From: Lachnospiraceae bacterium
GTDB taxonomy: Bacteria > Bacillota > Clostridia > Lachnospirales > Lachnospiraceae
Length of the DNA: 64,000 bases
Assembly (NCBI GenBank): GCA_024699325.1
Contig: JAILPS010000037.1
Span: 62,001-126,000 of the forward strand
Direction of reading: 5' to 3'
Positions 35,665 to 44,993 of the stretch are shown here, piece after piece (position 1 is the stretch's first letter; every line of letters begins with the position of its first letter). A program made the position numbers and the translations under genes. Below the pieces are notes generated by a model, which did not search any database, was not told where the DNA came from, and was given only the letters and a program-made list of their open reading frames with translations.

Positions 35665-38315
35665 TGGAAAAAATGTCTCCCATGATGACACAATATCTGA
35701 AAACCAAATCTGAGTATTCGGACTGCATATTGTTCTACAGGCTTGGCGATTTCTACGAAATGTTTTTTGATGACGCGCTTCTTGTCTCCAAGGAGTTAGA
35801 GCTTACGCTCACGGGCAAGGACTGCGGCATGAGCGAGAGAGCGCCCATGTGCGGCGTTCCCTACCACGCGGTGGACGTCTATATAGACAAGCTCATCAAA
35901 AACGGCCACAAGGTCGCCATAGCGGAGCAGCTAGAGGACCCCAAGCTTGCCAAGGGACTTGTAAAGAGGGATGTCATAAGGGTTGTAACTCCTGGAACAG
36001 TGCTCGCAGGAACATCCCTTGATGAGACAAAAAACAACTATCTCATGTGTATCGTGTACACGGGAAGCGATTTTGGAATGTCCATCGTGGACATCACTAC
36101 GGGAGAGTATCTGACAACTGACCTTAAGGACATCTCTGAAATCAGAGATGAGCTGTTTCGCTTCTCGCCCTCTGAGATTATCGCCAACGAATATCTTCAG
36201 ATGAGTGGGCTTGACTTAGAGGAGCTTAGAAACAGAATTGGCTTTGCATACAGCACACTTTCAAATAAATATTTTGACGATATAACATGCTATAAGGCCC
36301 TGTGTAAGCATTTCCATGTGGCGAACTTAACGCCCCTTGGAATTGAAACATTCCCAAACGGCATTATAGCATCGGGAGCACTTCTTCAGTATCTCTATGA
36401 GACGCAGAAGAACGAGATGCCACAGCTCACGTCAATCAAGCCCTACACCACGGGCAAATACATGATTTTGGACACAGCCACCAGAAGGAATCTGGAACTG
36501 ACTGAAACCATGAGGGAGAAGCAGAAGAGAGGCACTCTTTTGTGGGTTCTTGACAAAACCAAGACCGCCATGGGCGCGAGACTCCTGAGACAGTATGTGG
36601 AGCAGCCCCTTGTGAAGCGCGACGAGATAGTTATCAGACAGGATGCCATAGAGGAGCTGTGCGAAAACTATATCGACCGAGAGGAACTGAGGGAATATCT
36701 GCAGCCCATATATGACCTGGAGAGATTAATCGGGCGCGTAAGCTATAAATCAGCTAACCCGAAGGATTTAATCGCTCTCAAGAATTCTCTTGAAATGCTT
36801 CCCGCTATCGGAGCGCTTATCTCTAAGTTTAAGTCACAGGCATTTGTTAAATGCACTGAGGAGTTTGATGCTCTTGAAGACCTCTACGCATTAATCGATG
36901 CGTCCATCAACGATGACCCGCCCATGCTTGTGCACGACGGCGGTATAATTAAGCCTGGCTACAGCGAGGAGACAGACATGCTTCGCCGCTCGAAGACCGA
37001 GGGCAAGGACTGGCTGGCAGATCTTGAAGCCACAGAGCGGGACAAAACAGGAATCAAGGGTCTTAAGATTAAGTTCAATAAGGTCTTTGGATATTACTTT
37101 GAGGTCACCAATTCGTTTAAGGACCTGGTTCCGGACTATTTTGAGAGAAAACAGACATTGGTCGGAGCGGAGCGCTACACAACTCCACGACTTAAGGAGC
37201 TGGAAAATATTATTCTTGGAGCGGATGACAGGCTTAAGGGCTTGGAATACGACCTGTTCAGCGAGGTAAGGGATAAGCTTGCCGATGAAGTGGTTAGAGT
37301 TCAGAAAACAGCTCACGCTGTCGCCTTAATCGACGTTTTCTGCTCGCTGAGTCTGGTTGCGCAGAGAAACAACTATGTCAGACCTAAAATCAACGAGAAG
37401 GGCATAATCAAGATCAGGGACGGTCGCCATCCCGTTGTTGAGCTCATGCTTCACGATGATCTGTTTGTGGCCAACGATGTGCTTCTTGACAACCACAATA
37501 ACCGCATAAGCATTATCACAGGCCCCAATATGGCGGGCAAGAGCACGTACATGCGCCAGGTGGCGCTAATCACCCTTATGGCGCAGCTGGGTAGCTTCGT
37601 GCCTGCGGCTGAGGCGGACATATCGCTCTGCGACAGAATATTTACAAGAGTTGGCGCAAGCGATGATTTAGCAAGCGGTCAGTCCACCTTCATGGTGGAG
37701 ATGGCCGAGGTGTCAAACATTTTGAGAAATGCCACTAAAAACAGCCTGATTGTGTTAGATGAGATTGGTCGCGGTACCTCCACTTACGACGGAATGAGCA
37801 TCGCTTGGGCTGTTGTGGAGTTCATATCAGACCCCAAGCAGATTGGCGCCAAAACACTGTTTGCGACACATTATCACGAGCTCACAGAGCTTGAGGGGGC
37901 AATCCCCGGCGTTGTAAACTACTGCATTGCGGTGAGGGAGCAGGGCGACAATATCATATTCCTCAGGAAAATCATCAAGGGCGGCGCGGACAAGAGCTAC
38001 GGTATTCAGGTGGCCAAGCTTGCGGGAGTTCCCGATAAGGTTGTGCAGCGCGCCAAGGAGCTGGTTGAACAGCTCACAGACGCAGATATCGCCGTCAAGA
38101 CTAAGGAGCTTGCCCAGACTGGGGCAGTCAGAAGTCCTAAGAGGGTTGTGAAGGCCGACGAGGTGGACGCAAACCAGCTGACACTTTTTGACACGGTCAG
38201 GGAAGAGGATATTTTAGAGGAGCTTGAGAAGCTAAACATCGGTCAGATGACTCCTATGGATGCATTAAACACTTTGTACAACTGGCAGAATAAGTTAAAA
38301 AATAGAATGAAATAA
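35664..38315 (+). CDS. mutS: DNA mismatch repair protein MutS
   Basis: Encodes 883 residues of the mismatch-recognition ATPase. The mismatch-reading Phe-x-Glu motif is in FYRLGDFYEMFFDDA. The ATPase has Walker A GPNMAGKST, Walker B LIVLDEIGRGTST and the H-loop ATHYHEL. The C-terminal EMTPMDALNTLYNWQ-like end (QMTPMDALNTLYNWQNKL) matches the family. ATG 35664 overlaps the miaB stop; the in-frame GTG at 35652 is within the presumed Shine-Dalgarno. Confidence 0.97.
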   Translation: MEKMSPMMTQYLKTKSEYSDCILFYRLGDFYEMFFDDALLVSKELELTLTGKDCGMSERAPMCGVPYHAVDVYIDKLIKNGHKVAIAEQLEDPKLAKGLVKRDVIRVVTPGTVLAGTSLDETKNNYLMCIVYTGSDFGMSIVDITTGEYLTTDLKDISEIRDELFRFSPSEIIANEYLQMSGLDLEELRNRIGFAYSTLSNKYFDDITCYKALCKHFHVANLTPLGIETFPNGIIASGALLQYLYETQKNEMPQLTSIKPYTTGKYMILDTATRRNLELTETMREKQKRGTLLWVLDKTKTAMGARLLRQYVEQPLVKRDEIVIRQDAIEELCENYIDREELREYLQPIYDLERLIGRVSYKSANPKDLIALKNSLEMLPAIGALISKFKSQAFVKCTEEFDALEDLYALIDASINDDPPMLVHDGGIIKPGYSEETDMLRRSKTEGKDWLADLEATERDKTGIKGLKIKFNKVFGYYFEVTNSFKDLVPDYFERKQTLVGAERYTTPRLKELENIILGADDRLKGLEYDLFSEVRDKLADEVVRVQKTAHAVALIDVFCSLSLVAQRNNYVRPKINEKGIIKIRDGRHPVVELMLHDDLFVANDVLLDNHNNRISIITGPNMAGKSTYMRQVALITLMAQLGSFVPAAEADISLCDRIFTRVGASDDLASGQSTFMVEMAEVSNILRNATKNSLIVLDEIGRGTSTYDGMSIAWAVVEFISDPKQIGAKTLFATHYHELTELEGAIPGVVNYCIAVREQGDNIIFLRKIIKGGADKSYGIQVAKLAGVPDKVVQRAKELVEQLTDADIAVKTKELAQTGAVRSPKRVVKADEVDANQLTLFDTVREEDILEELEKLNIGQMTPMDALNTLYNWQNKLKNRMK

Positions 38316-38326
38316 GAGGCTTTTTT

Positions 38327-40381
38327 ATGGGAAAGATACATGTTCTTGATCAGCATACCATCAATCAGATAGCGGCGGGCGAGGTTATTGAGCGTCCTAT
38401 GAGCGTTGTGAAGGAATTACTGGACAATGCTATAGATGCACACGCCACAGCCATCACCGTGGAGATTAAGGACGGCGGTCTGTCCCTCATAAGAATCACG
38501 GATAACGGAAGCGGTATCGCCCCAGAGGATATCAAAAATGCGTTCCTGCCACACGCCACCAGCAAGATCAACGACGCGGCGGATTTGGTAAGCATAAGCT
38601 CCCTCGGATTTAGAGGCGAGGCTCTTGCGAGCATTGCAAGTGTGTGCAGGGTGGAGTTGATCACCAAAACCACAGGCGAGATTACCGGAACCTCCTATAA
38701 GATTGAGGGCGGCAAGGAGATTGAGCTTTGCGAGATTGGCGCGCCTGACGGTACAACATTTATAGTCAGGGACATATTTTTTAACACTCCCGCGAGACGC
38801 AAATTCTTAAAATCAGCCCAGACTGAGGGTGTGTACATAAGCGAGCTTGTGGAGAGGATTGCGCTTAGCAAACCTGACATATCATTCAGACTAATTATGA
38901 ATGGTCAGACGAAACTCTTCACCACAGGCAACGGCAAGCTTAAGGATGTGATCTACGCCGTGTTTGGAAGGGAGATTTCGCAGAATATTATCCCTGTAAA
39001 ACATAAGCTCACATCCCTTAGCATCACAGGATTTGCTGGCAAGCCCGTCATAAACCGCGGCAACCGCTCGTTTGAGATATTCTTCATAAACGGGCGTTAT
39101 GTCAAGTGTAAAATGGTCTATAAGGCCATCGAGGAGGCCTATAAGCCCTTCATGATGACGCACAAATATCCCTTCTGCGTGTTAAATATTGAGATAGCTC
39201 CAGTGCTTTTAGATGTCAATGTTCACCCTGCCAAGATGGAGCTTCGCTTCAGGCAGGAGGAGGTTTTATATAAGGAGCTGGTGATGACCATAAACAGCGC
39301 GGTAAGTAACCGCGAGCTGGTTGTGGACGTTGTGCCGGCGAAGGACAAGGCGCCGGTTAATCCTGCAAGAAGAGACCTTATTGTCATGGAGGATATAACA
39401 TTTAACAAGGGCGTGAAGGTGGAAAAACAGCTCACTGAGCCGTTTGAGACCAAGAGAATGACAACTAATCCGTTCATTCCTGTCAAGCCCCCTGTGGAGC
39501 CTCTGAAGAGCGAATTTGACATTCCTGACACTGTGACTCTTAAGCCCGGACTTAAGATGCCTGAAATATTTAAAACAGATGACGGACCACAGAAGCTTGT
39601 AAGCTCACAGTTTGAGAAAACAGATGATGTTTCAGAGCCTGTTAAACCTGTTGCAGAATTGGTTAATAAGGCAGAAGAGGAGACTAATTCAGAAGAGACT
39701 TCCAAACCTGCAGAGGCAGTTAGAAGCACACCTGTCAGGGAGACCGTAACAGATGTCTCACAGATGGAGCTTTTTGACGACAGATTCCTCTCTAAGAAGG
39801 CTAGAAGCTCCCACAGAGTTGTGGGCCAGCTCTTTAACACCTACTGGATTGTGGAGTTTGGCGACAAGATGTACATGATCGACCAGCATGCAGCCCACGA
39901 GAAGGTTATATTTGAGAGGATTATGGCAGGCATGAGAAACCGCGAGGCGACCTCACAGATGATAAGCCCTTCCATAATGCTTCATTTAACTGACAGGCAG
40001 GCTAACACTCTCGAGAGCAATCTCGCATTTTTCAGACAGCTTGGTTTTGAAATCGAGGATTTTGGAGGAGGTTCCTACAGCGTGAGCGCACTTCCTGCAA
40101 ACCTGTTTAAGCTTAATCAGATGGACCTGCTCATCGAGCTTATCGACGATCTGTCGGATAACCTTAAGGGCAGCAACAACCAGACGATTATTCACAAGGT
40201 TGCCACCATGAGCTGTAAGGCGGCGGTCAAGGGAGGCATGAAGCTGACATTTGAGGAGGCTAATAAGCTTATCGATGAGCTTCTCACACTTGATAACCCC
40301 TATGCCTGCCCACACGGAAGACCGACAATCATTTCCATGTCGAGAACAGAAATAGAGAAGAAATTCAAGAGGATTGTATAG
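38327..40381 (+). CDS. mutL: DNA mismatch repair protein MutL
   Basis: Encodes 684 residues. The GHKL ATPase has IAAGEVIERPMSVVKELLDNAIDA, DNGSGI and LGFRGEALASI. After a Pro/Glu/Val-rich linker (about 335-500), the C-terminal endonuclease carries D519QHAAHE525, so this is the nicking MutL of organisms without MutH, with the matching ACPHGRP motif near the end. It lies 11 bases after mutS and its stop overlaps the miaA GTG. Confidence 0.97.
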   Translation: MGKIHVLDQHTINQIAAGEVIERPMSVVKELLDNAIDAHATAITVEIKDGGLSLIRITDNGSGIAPEDIKNAFLPHATSKINDAADLVSISSLGFRGEALASIASVCRVELITKTTGEITGTSYKIEGGKEIELCEIGAPDGTTFIVRDIFFNTPARRKFLKSAQTEGVYISELVERIALSKPDISFRLIMNGQTKLFTTGNGKLKDVIYAVFGREISQNIIPVKHKLTSLSITGFAGKPVINRGNRSFEIFFINGRYVKCKMVYKAIEEAYKPFMMTHKYPFCVLNIEIAPVLLDVNVHPAKMELRFRQEEVLYKELVMTINSAVSNRELVVDVVPAKDKAPVNPARRDLIVMEDITFNKGVKVEKQLTEPFETKRMTTNPFIPVKPPVEPLKSEFDIPDTVTLKPGLKMPEIFKTDDGPQKLVSSQFEKTDDVSEPVKPVAELVNKAEEETNSEETSKPAEAVRSTPVRETVTDVSQMELFDDRFLSKKARSSHRVVGQLFNTYWIVEFGDKMYMIDQHAAHEKVIFERIMAGMRNREATSQMISPSIMLHLTDRQANTLESNLAFFRQLGFEIEDFGGGSYSVSALPANLFKLNQMDLLIELIDDLSDNLKGSNNQTIIHKVATMSCKAAVKGGMKLTFEEANKLIDELLTLDNPYACPHGRPTIISMSRTEIEKKFKRIV

Positions 40382-41334
40382 TGGATAAGAGACCATTGGT
40401 GATTCTCACAGGGCCCACGGCCGTGGGCAAAACATCGCTGTCCATAAGTCTTGCCAAAGCGATTGACGCTGAGATTATAAGCGCAGATTCCGTTCAGGTT
40501 TACAGAAGAATGGACATAGGCTCTGCTAAGATTACAGCCGGGGAGATGGAGGGCGTAAGACACCATCTGATAGATATCCTGGAGCCTACCGAGGATTTTA
40601 ATGTGGCAGAGTTTAAGCGCCTTGTGGCAGAGGCTATGGACGACATATACAGCCGCGGCAAAATCCCCCTGATAGTGGGCGGAACTGGCTTCTACATTCA
40701 GGCAGTTTTGTATGATATTGACTTTGCGCAAAACGACGGTGACTTAAGCTACAGGCATGAGCTTGAGGAACTGGCAAGGACTCATGGAAGCGCATATCTC
40801 TATGAGATGCTAAGAGGTGTTGACCCTGACAGCTGTGAGACAATTCATGAAAATAATACCAAGCGCGTCATAAGAGCGCTTGAGTTTTACAAACAGACCG
40901 GCACGAAAATCTCTGAGCACAACGAGGCAGAACATGCGAAGGCATCCGCATACAACAGCGCTTATTTTGTGCTTAATCTCCCCAGGGAAATCCTCTATGA
41001 CAGGATTGATTTAAGGGTCGATAAGATGATTAATGACGGTTTGGTCGAGGAAGTCAGAGCGCTTGTGGGCGAGGGCTGCAGGAAGGGAAACACCTCCATG
41101 CAGGCTTTAGGCTATAAGGAGATACTTGACTATTTAGAGGGGAATATATCCCTTGACGAGGCTGTTTATACCATCAAGAGGGACACGAGACATTTTGCCA
41201 AGCGACAGCTTACATGGTTCAGGCGTGAGAAGGATGTGCTGTGGGTTGACAAATCATTGTTTAAAACAGAAGAAGAAATACTTAAAAATATGCTAGGTAT
41301 ACTTAAAGATAAGGGAATTATAAACAATTATTGA
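40381..41334 (+). CDS. miaA: tRNA dimethylallyltransferase
   Basis: Encodes 317 residues. It transfers dimethylallyl to N6 of A37 in tRNA, making the substrate of MiaB. The P-loop is LTGPTAVGKTSLSI, followed by ISADSVQVYRRMDIGSAK, HHLIDI and RDTRHFAKRQLTWFR. It starts with GTG at 40381, whose G is the last base of the mutL stop codon. The miaB-mutS-mutL-miaA run puts tRNA modification and mismatch repair in one operon, a common clostridial arrangement. Confidence 0.95.
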   Translation: MDKRPLVILTGPTAVGKTSLSISLAKAIDAEIISADSVQVYRRMDIGSAKITAGEMEGVRHHLIDILEPTEDFNVAEFKRLVAEAMDDIYSRGKIPLIVGGTGFYIQAVLYDIDFAQNDGDLSYRHELEELARTHGSAYLYEMLRGVDPDSCETIHENNTKRVIRALEFYKQTGTKISEHNEAEHAKASAYNSAYFVLNLPREILYDRIDLRVDKMINDGLVEEVRALVGEGCRKGNTSMQALGYKEILDYLEGNISLDEAVYTIKRDTRHFAKRQLTWFRREKDVLWVDKSLFKTEEEILKNMLGILKDKGIINNY

Positions 41335-41359
41335 ATTTTAAAGGATTAGGTTGTATACT
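41331..41359 (+). promoter_or_regulatory. Promoter of the YnbB-like gene
   Basis: TTGAAT (41331-41336), a 17-base spacer and TATACT (41354-41359) overlap the miaA stop, 24 bases before the chosen start. It covers a TTG at 41351 that would otherwise be an in-frame start. Confidence 0.6.
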
Positions 41360-41383
41360 ATCAAAGATTATATGGAGGGTACT

Positions 41384-42907
41384 ATGGAATTAACAGAGGT
41401 TTTAACAGTCAAGGAAATGTATGAAAAGATGGGAGTTTCAAACGATGTCTATGATTACGGCGAGATGATTATCGAGCAGATCAAGGACAGATTCGAGATT
41501 ATCGATCACATAGCTGAATTCAACCAGATGAAGATTTTGAAGGCTTTTCACGATAATCAGGTGAGCGATGCACATTTTAACCAGACCACAGGTTACGGCT
41601 ATGATGACATCGGAAGAGACACGCTTGAGAAGGTTTACGCATCTGTTTTCAATACAGAGGCAGCGCTTGTTAGACCTCAGATTGCTTCAGGAACCAATGC
41701 GTTAGCGATTGTTCTGTTTGGCATTCTTCGCCCTGGCGACGAGGTTTTATCCATCTCAGGTAAGCCATATGACACGCTCGAGCAGGTTATCGGAATCAGA
41801 CAGAGTCCCGGTTCTCTTGCAGAGTTTGGCATCAACTATGTTCAGGCAGACCTCTTCTCAGACGGCTCATTTGACTACGACGAGATCAGGGACTGCATTA
41901 ACGACAAGACCAAGATGATCATGATCCAGAGATCTAAAGGCTACGAGACCAGACCATCATTTTCTGTGAGAATCATCGCTGAGGCGATTAAGTTTGTTAA
42001 GGAGATTAAGCCTGACGTAATCGTCATGGTTGACAACTGCTACGGCGAGTTTGTAGACGCCATAGAGCCTACGGACGTGGGAGCTGACATCATGGTCGGC
42101 TCACTTATCAAAAACCCTGGCGGCGGACTGTGCGATGCGGGTGGCTATATCGTTGGACGCAAGGATCTCGTGGAACTGTGCTCCTACAGAATGACAGCTC
42201 CGGGCGTTGGCGCAGAGATTGGCGCGAACTTCGGAGTTATGAAGAGCTTCTTCCAGGGCCTGTTTATGGCTCCAAGCGTGGTTGCAAGCGCATTAAAGGG
42301 CGCAATATTTGCAGCTAACATCTATGAGAAGCTTGGCTTTAAGTGCGTTCCTAACGCCGACGAGGACAGAAATGATATCATCCAGGCAATCGAATTTGGC
42401 ACGGAGAAGGGCGTTGTGGCATTCTGCAAGGGAATTCAGGCCGCAGCTCCTGTCGACAGCTTCGTTGTTCCTGAGGGCGCTCCTATGCCGGGCTACGAGC
42501 ACAACGTGATCATGGCTGCAGGAACCTTCGTTCAGGGCTCATCAATTGAGCTGTCAGCTGACGGACCATTAACCGAGCCGTACGCTGTTTACTTCCAGGG
42601 AGGACTCACATGGGCACACGCCAAGCTTGGAATCCTTCGAAGTCTTCAGGAGGTCAACGATAACGGCGTTGAGCCTGTGAAGATGGAGAATGATTACAAG
42701 GTTTACTCCGCAATCGACGAGGAGGAGGTTATGGCCGCCGCCGAGGAGAGAATTGAGGCAGAGTTTGCTGAGGAGGAAGAGGCTGAGTCCGATACAGAGG
42801 AAGTGGAAGCTGATGACGACGACACAACTGCAGGCGCAGAGGAGCATGACTATGCCTCAGCTGACGATTTGACAGATGTGGACAATCAGGATGACGAGGA
42901 GAAGTGA
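41384..42907 (+). CDS. PLP enzyme, YnbB/methionine gamma-lyase-like family, with acidic tail
   Basis: Encodes 507 residues. The first about 422 form a fold-type I PLP enzyme of the family once called aluminium resistance protein, which follows miaA or hfq in many clostridia. Seen are RPQIASGTNALAIVLFG, the aldimine Asp in VIVMVDNCYGEF, the PLP Lys in VGSLIKNPGGGLCDAGGYI and TAPGVGAEIG. The substrate is unknown. The last about 85 residues are unusual, very acidic and low in complexity (EFAEEEEAESDTEEVEADDDD and on), beyond the normal family end. ATG 41384 follows GGAGGG. Confidence 0.85.
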   Translation: MELTEVLTVKEMYEKMGVSNDVYDYGEMIIEQIKDRFEIIDHIAEFNQMKILKAFHDNQVSDAHFNQTTGYGYDDIGRDTLEKVYASVFNTEAALVRPQIASGTNALAIVLFGILRPGDEVLSISGKPYDTLEQVIGIRQSPGSLAEFGINYVQADLFSDGSFDYDEIRDCINDKTKMIMIQRSKGYETRPSFSVRIIAEAIKFVKEIKPDVIVMVDNCYGEFVDAIEPTDVGADIMVGSLIKNPGGGLCDAGGYIVGRKDLVELCSYRMTAPGVGAEIGANFGVMKSFFQGLFMAPSVVASALKGAIFAANIYEKLGFKCVPNADEDRNDIIQAIEFGTEKGVVAFCKGIQAAAPVDSFVVPEGAPMPGYEHNVIMAAGTFVQGSSIELSADGPLTEPYAVYFQGGLTWAHAKLGILRSLQEVNDNGVEPVKMENDYKVYSAIDEEEVMAAAEERIEAEFAEEEEAESDTEEVEADDDDTTAGAEEHDYASADDLTDVDNQDDEEK

Positions 42908-42933
42908 TATTCCATACCCCCGAAGGAGGGTTA

Positions 42934-43632
42934 ATGTCTACTTTTAAGGAACTTCCGGATGGCGATAAGCCATACGAAAAATGTTTAAAATACGGTCCCG
43001 GTGTTCTGTCTGACACGGAGCTACTCGCAGTGTTTATAAGGACGGGCACCAGGGATTCATCACCTATAGATATCGCCAGACAGATCATGCTAAGGTCTGG
43101 CAAAAACAGTATTGTGGGCCTGGCCAATATGCGGATGAAGGACTACTTGCAGATTGAGGGTATAGGTGAGGTGAAGGCGATACTTCTGGCATGTCTTGTG
43201 GAGCTTAGCAAGAGAATAGCCAGACAAAACGCCGTCACACAGATTAGCATGAGCAATTCAAAAAGCATTGCAAATTATTATATGGAGCAGCTTCGACACG
43301 AGAAGCAGGAGCAGGTCTGGGTCTGTGTATTTGACACCAAATGCAATCTCATAAGTGACAGAATGGTCACCATGGGAACCATCAATTCAGCCCTGATTTC
43401 CCCTAGAGAGGTATATAAATACGCCCTCTCGGAGAACGGCGCCTTCATCGTGGTCATTCACAACCATCCAAGCGGCGACCCTACGCCCAGCGAGAATGAT
43501 ATAGAAGCCACATATAACCTAAAAAAGGCAGGAGATATTATCGGCATCAAACTGTTGGATCACATTATCATAGGTGACCGCGTGTATACAAGTTTGGCTG
43601 ATGCAGGATTATTCAATGAAGAGGAAGCTTAA
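42934..43632 (+). CDS. radC: RadC family JAB-domain protein
   Basis: Encodes 232 residues. An N-terminal helix-hairpin-helix part (ELPDGDKPYEKCLKYGPGVLSDTELLAVFIRTG) leads to a JAB/MPN metalloprotease-like domain with the metal site HNHPSGDPTPSENDI. Despite the name, a repair role is unproven. It commonly precedes mreB. ATG 42934 has GAAGGAGGG upstream; an in-frame GTG at 42904 overlaps the upstream gene. The 3' end overlaps mreC by 17 bases. Confidence 0.92.
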   Translation: MSTFKELPDGDKPYEKCLKYGPGVLSDTELLAVFIRTGTRDSSPIDIARQIMLRSGKNSIVGLANMRMKDYLQIEGIGEVKAILLACLVELSKRIARQNAVTQISMSNSKSIANYYMEQLRHEKQEQVWVCVFDTKCNLISDRMVTMGTINSALISPREVYKYALSENGAFIVVIHNHPSGDPTPSENDIEATYNLKKAGDIIGIKLLDHIIIGDRVYTSLADAGLFNEEEA

Positions 43633-44464
43633 TTTCGTTTTCAAAATCAAATACGCTCTGATTGCTCTCACCATTATTATGCTGGGAGCAATTGTGTTGT
43701 CTTATGCCTATGGCGAAGGCCTTAGCTCCATAAGAAATACAGTCGTATCCATATTTTCTCCGGCCAGGAATCTAGTGATTTCCATAAGAGATTCGATAGA
43801 CGAAGACAAGCAGAGCAAGTCCACCAAGGAGGAACTCATGTCGAGGATTGAGGCTCTCGAATCTGAAAATGAGGCTCTAAACCAGAAGCTTGGTGACTAC
43901 AATTCTGATATGTTCGAGCTCAATGAGCTGAGAGATCTGTTAGCTCTGTCTGAGAAGTATTCAGACTTTCAGACCTTGGGGGCAACCATAATTGCGAAGG
44001 ACACAAGCAACTGGTTCTCTGAGTTTACCATCGATAAGGGCTCGGAGGACGGAATTGAGGTTGACATGAATGTGCTCTGGGGCAACGGTCTTGCAGGTCT
44101 TGTAACAGAGGTTGGCGAGGGCTACAGCATTGTCACATCCATAATTCAGGATGACATGAACGTAAGCGCCGTCAGCTCATCGACCAGGGATACCTGTATT
44201 GTCAGCGGCGATTTGGAGCTTATGGAGAAGGGCTATGTAAGCCTTATGTACATTCAGAATGACGCTAAGATTGGCGAATATGAGAGAATAATTACTTCTA
44301 CAACCAGTAGTAAATATCTGCCCGGAATCCTTATCGGTTACGCCTACGATATCAAGAATGATACCAACGGCTTAACCAAGTCAGGCTATCTTATTCCTGT
44401 GGTGGATTTTAAGCATATGGAGCATGTTCTGGTGGTTTTAACCACCAAGGAACAGATGTATTAG
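43616..44464 (+). CDS. mreC: Rod-shape protein MreC
   Basis: Encodes 282 residues: one N-terminal membrane helix (about 11-32), a coiled coil (about 58-92) and the extracytoplasmic beta domain (ATIIAKDTSNWFSEFTIDKG, MNVLWGNGLAGLVTEV). MreC links cytoplasmic and external parts of the elongation machinery. ATG 43616 has AGGA seven bases upstream; a longer start would run deep into radC. mreB is missing from its usual place between radC and mreC. Confidence 0.93.
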   Translation: MKRKLNFVFKIKYALIALTIIMLGAIVLSYAYGEGLSSIRNTVVSIFSPARNLVISIRDSIDEDKQSKSTKEELMSRIEALESENEALNQKLGDYNSDMFELNELRDLLALSEKYSDFQTLGATIIAKDTSNWFSEFTIDKGSEDGIEVDMNVLWGNGLAGLVTEVGEGYSIVTSIIQDDMNVSAVSSSTRDTCIVSGDLELMEKGYVSLMYIQNDAKIGEYERIITSTTSSKYLPGILIGYAYDIKNDTNGLTKSGYLIPVVDFKHMEHVLVVLTTKEQMY

Positions 44465-44474
44465 CAGGTGTTAT

Positions 44475-44993
44475 ATGATTAGAGTGGTAAGCTATATTGC
44501 GATAATATTCATATCATTTGTGTTGCAGACCAGCGTTTTTCCAATGATGACATTTTTGCAGAGCACGCCCAACATCATGCTCATCCTGACCTTCACATTT
44601 GCAATTCTAAGAGGTCGCGAGGAGGGGCTTATCGTGGGGGTAATATGCGGACTGCTCATGGATTTTGGAAGCGGCGGTCTCATCGGATTCTATGGACTGT
44701 TTTATATGTTTGTGGGGTACCTCTTAGGATTTTTGTCCCAGCACATTAACGAGGACACCCCGATTGTGCCAATCGTTCTGGCTGTAGTTTGCGAAATGCT
44801 TTTTCATTTCTATGTTTTTATGTTCAGGTATCTTCTTCGAGGACGACTTGGATTTGGAACATATTTCAACAACATTATGCTTGCAGAGATCATAATCACA
44901 ACAGTTTTAGCTCTGTTTATCTATGGGCTGTTGCTGCTTGGCAATGATAAGCTGGAGGCTTACGAGCAAAGGAGTGCGTTAAAGTTTGCTTAG
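44475..44993 (+). CDS. mreD: Rod-shape protein MreD
   Basis: Encodes 172 residues with five or six membrane helices. FVLQTSVFPMMTFLQSTPNIMLILTFTFAILRGREEGLIVGVICGLLMDFGSGGLIGFYGL is typical MreD. It is a membrane partner of MreC and PBP2 in cell elongation. It lies 10 bases after mreC and overlaps the next start. Confidence 0.93.
   Translation: MIRVVSYIAIIFISFVLQTSVFPMMTFLQSTPNIMLILTFTFAILRGREEGLIVGVICGLLMDFGSGGLIGFYGLFYMFVGYLLGFLSQHINEDTPIVPIVLAVVCEMLFHFYVFMFRYLLRGRLGFGTYFNNIMLAEIIITTVLALFIYGLLLLGNDKLEAYEQRSALKFA

Noticed and set aside
39223-39840. A 205-codon minus-strand frame inside mutL
   Set aside because: It is antisense to the linker of a well-supported mutL; its Ser/Thr/Leu-rich composition is what the complement of that linker gives.
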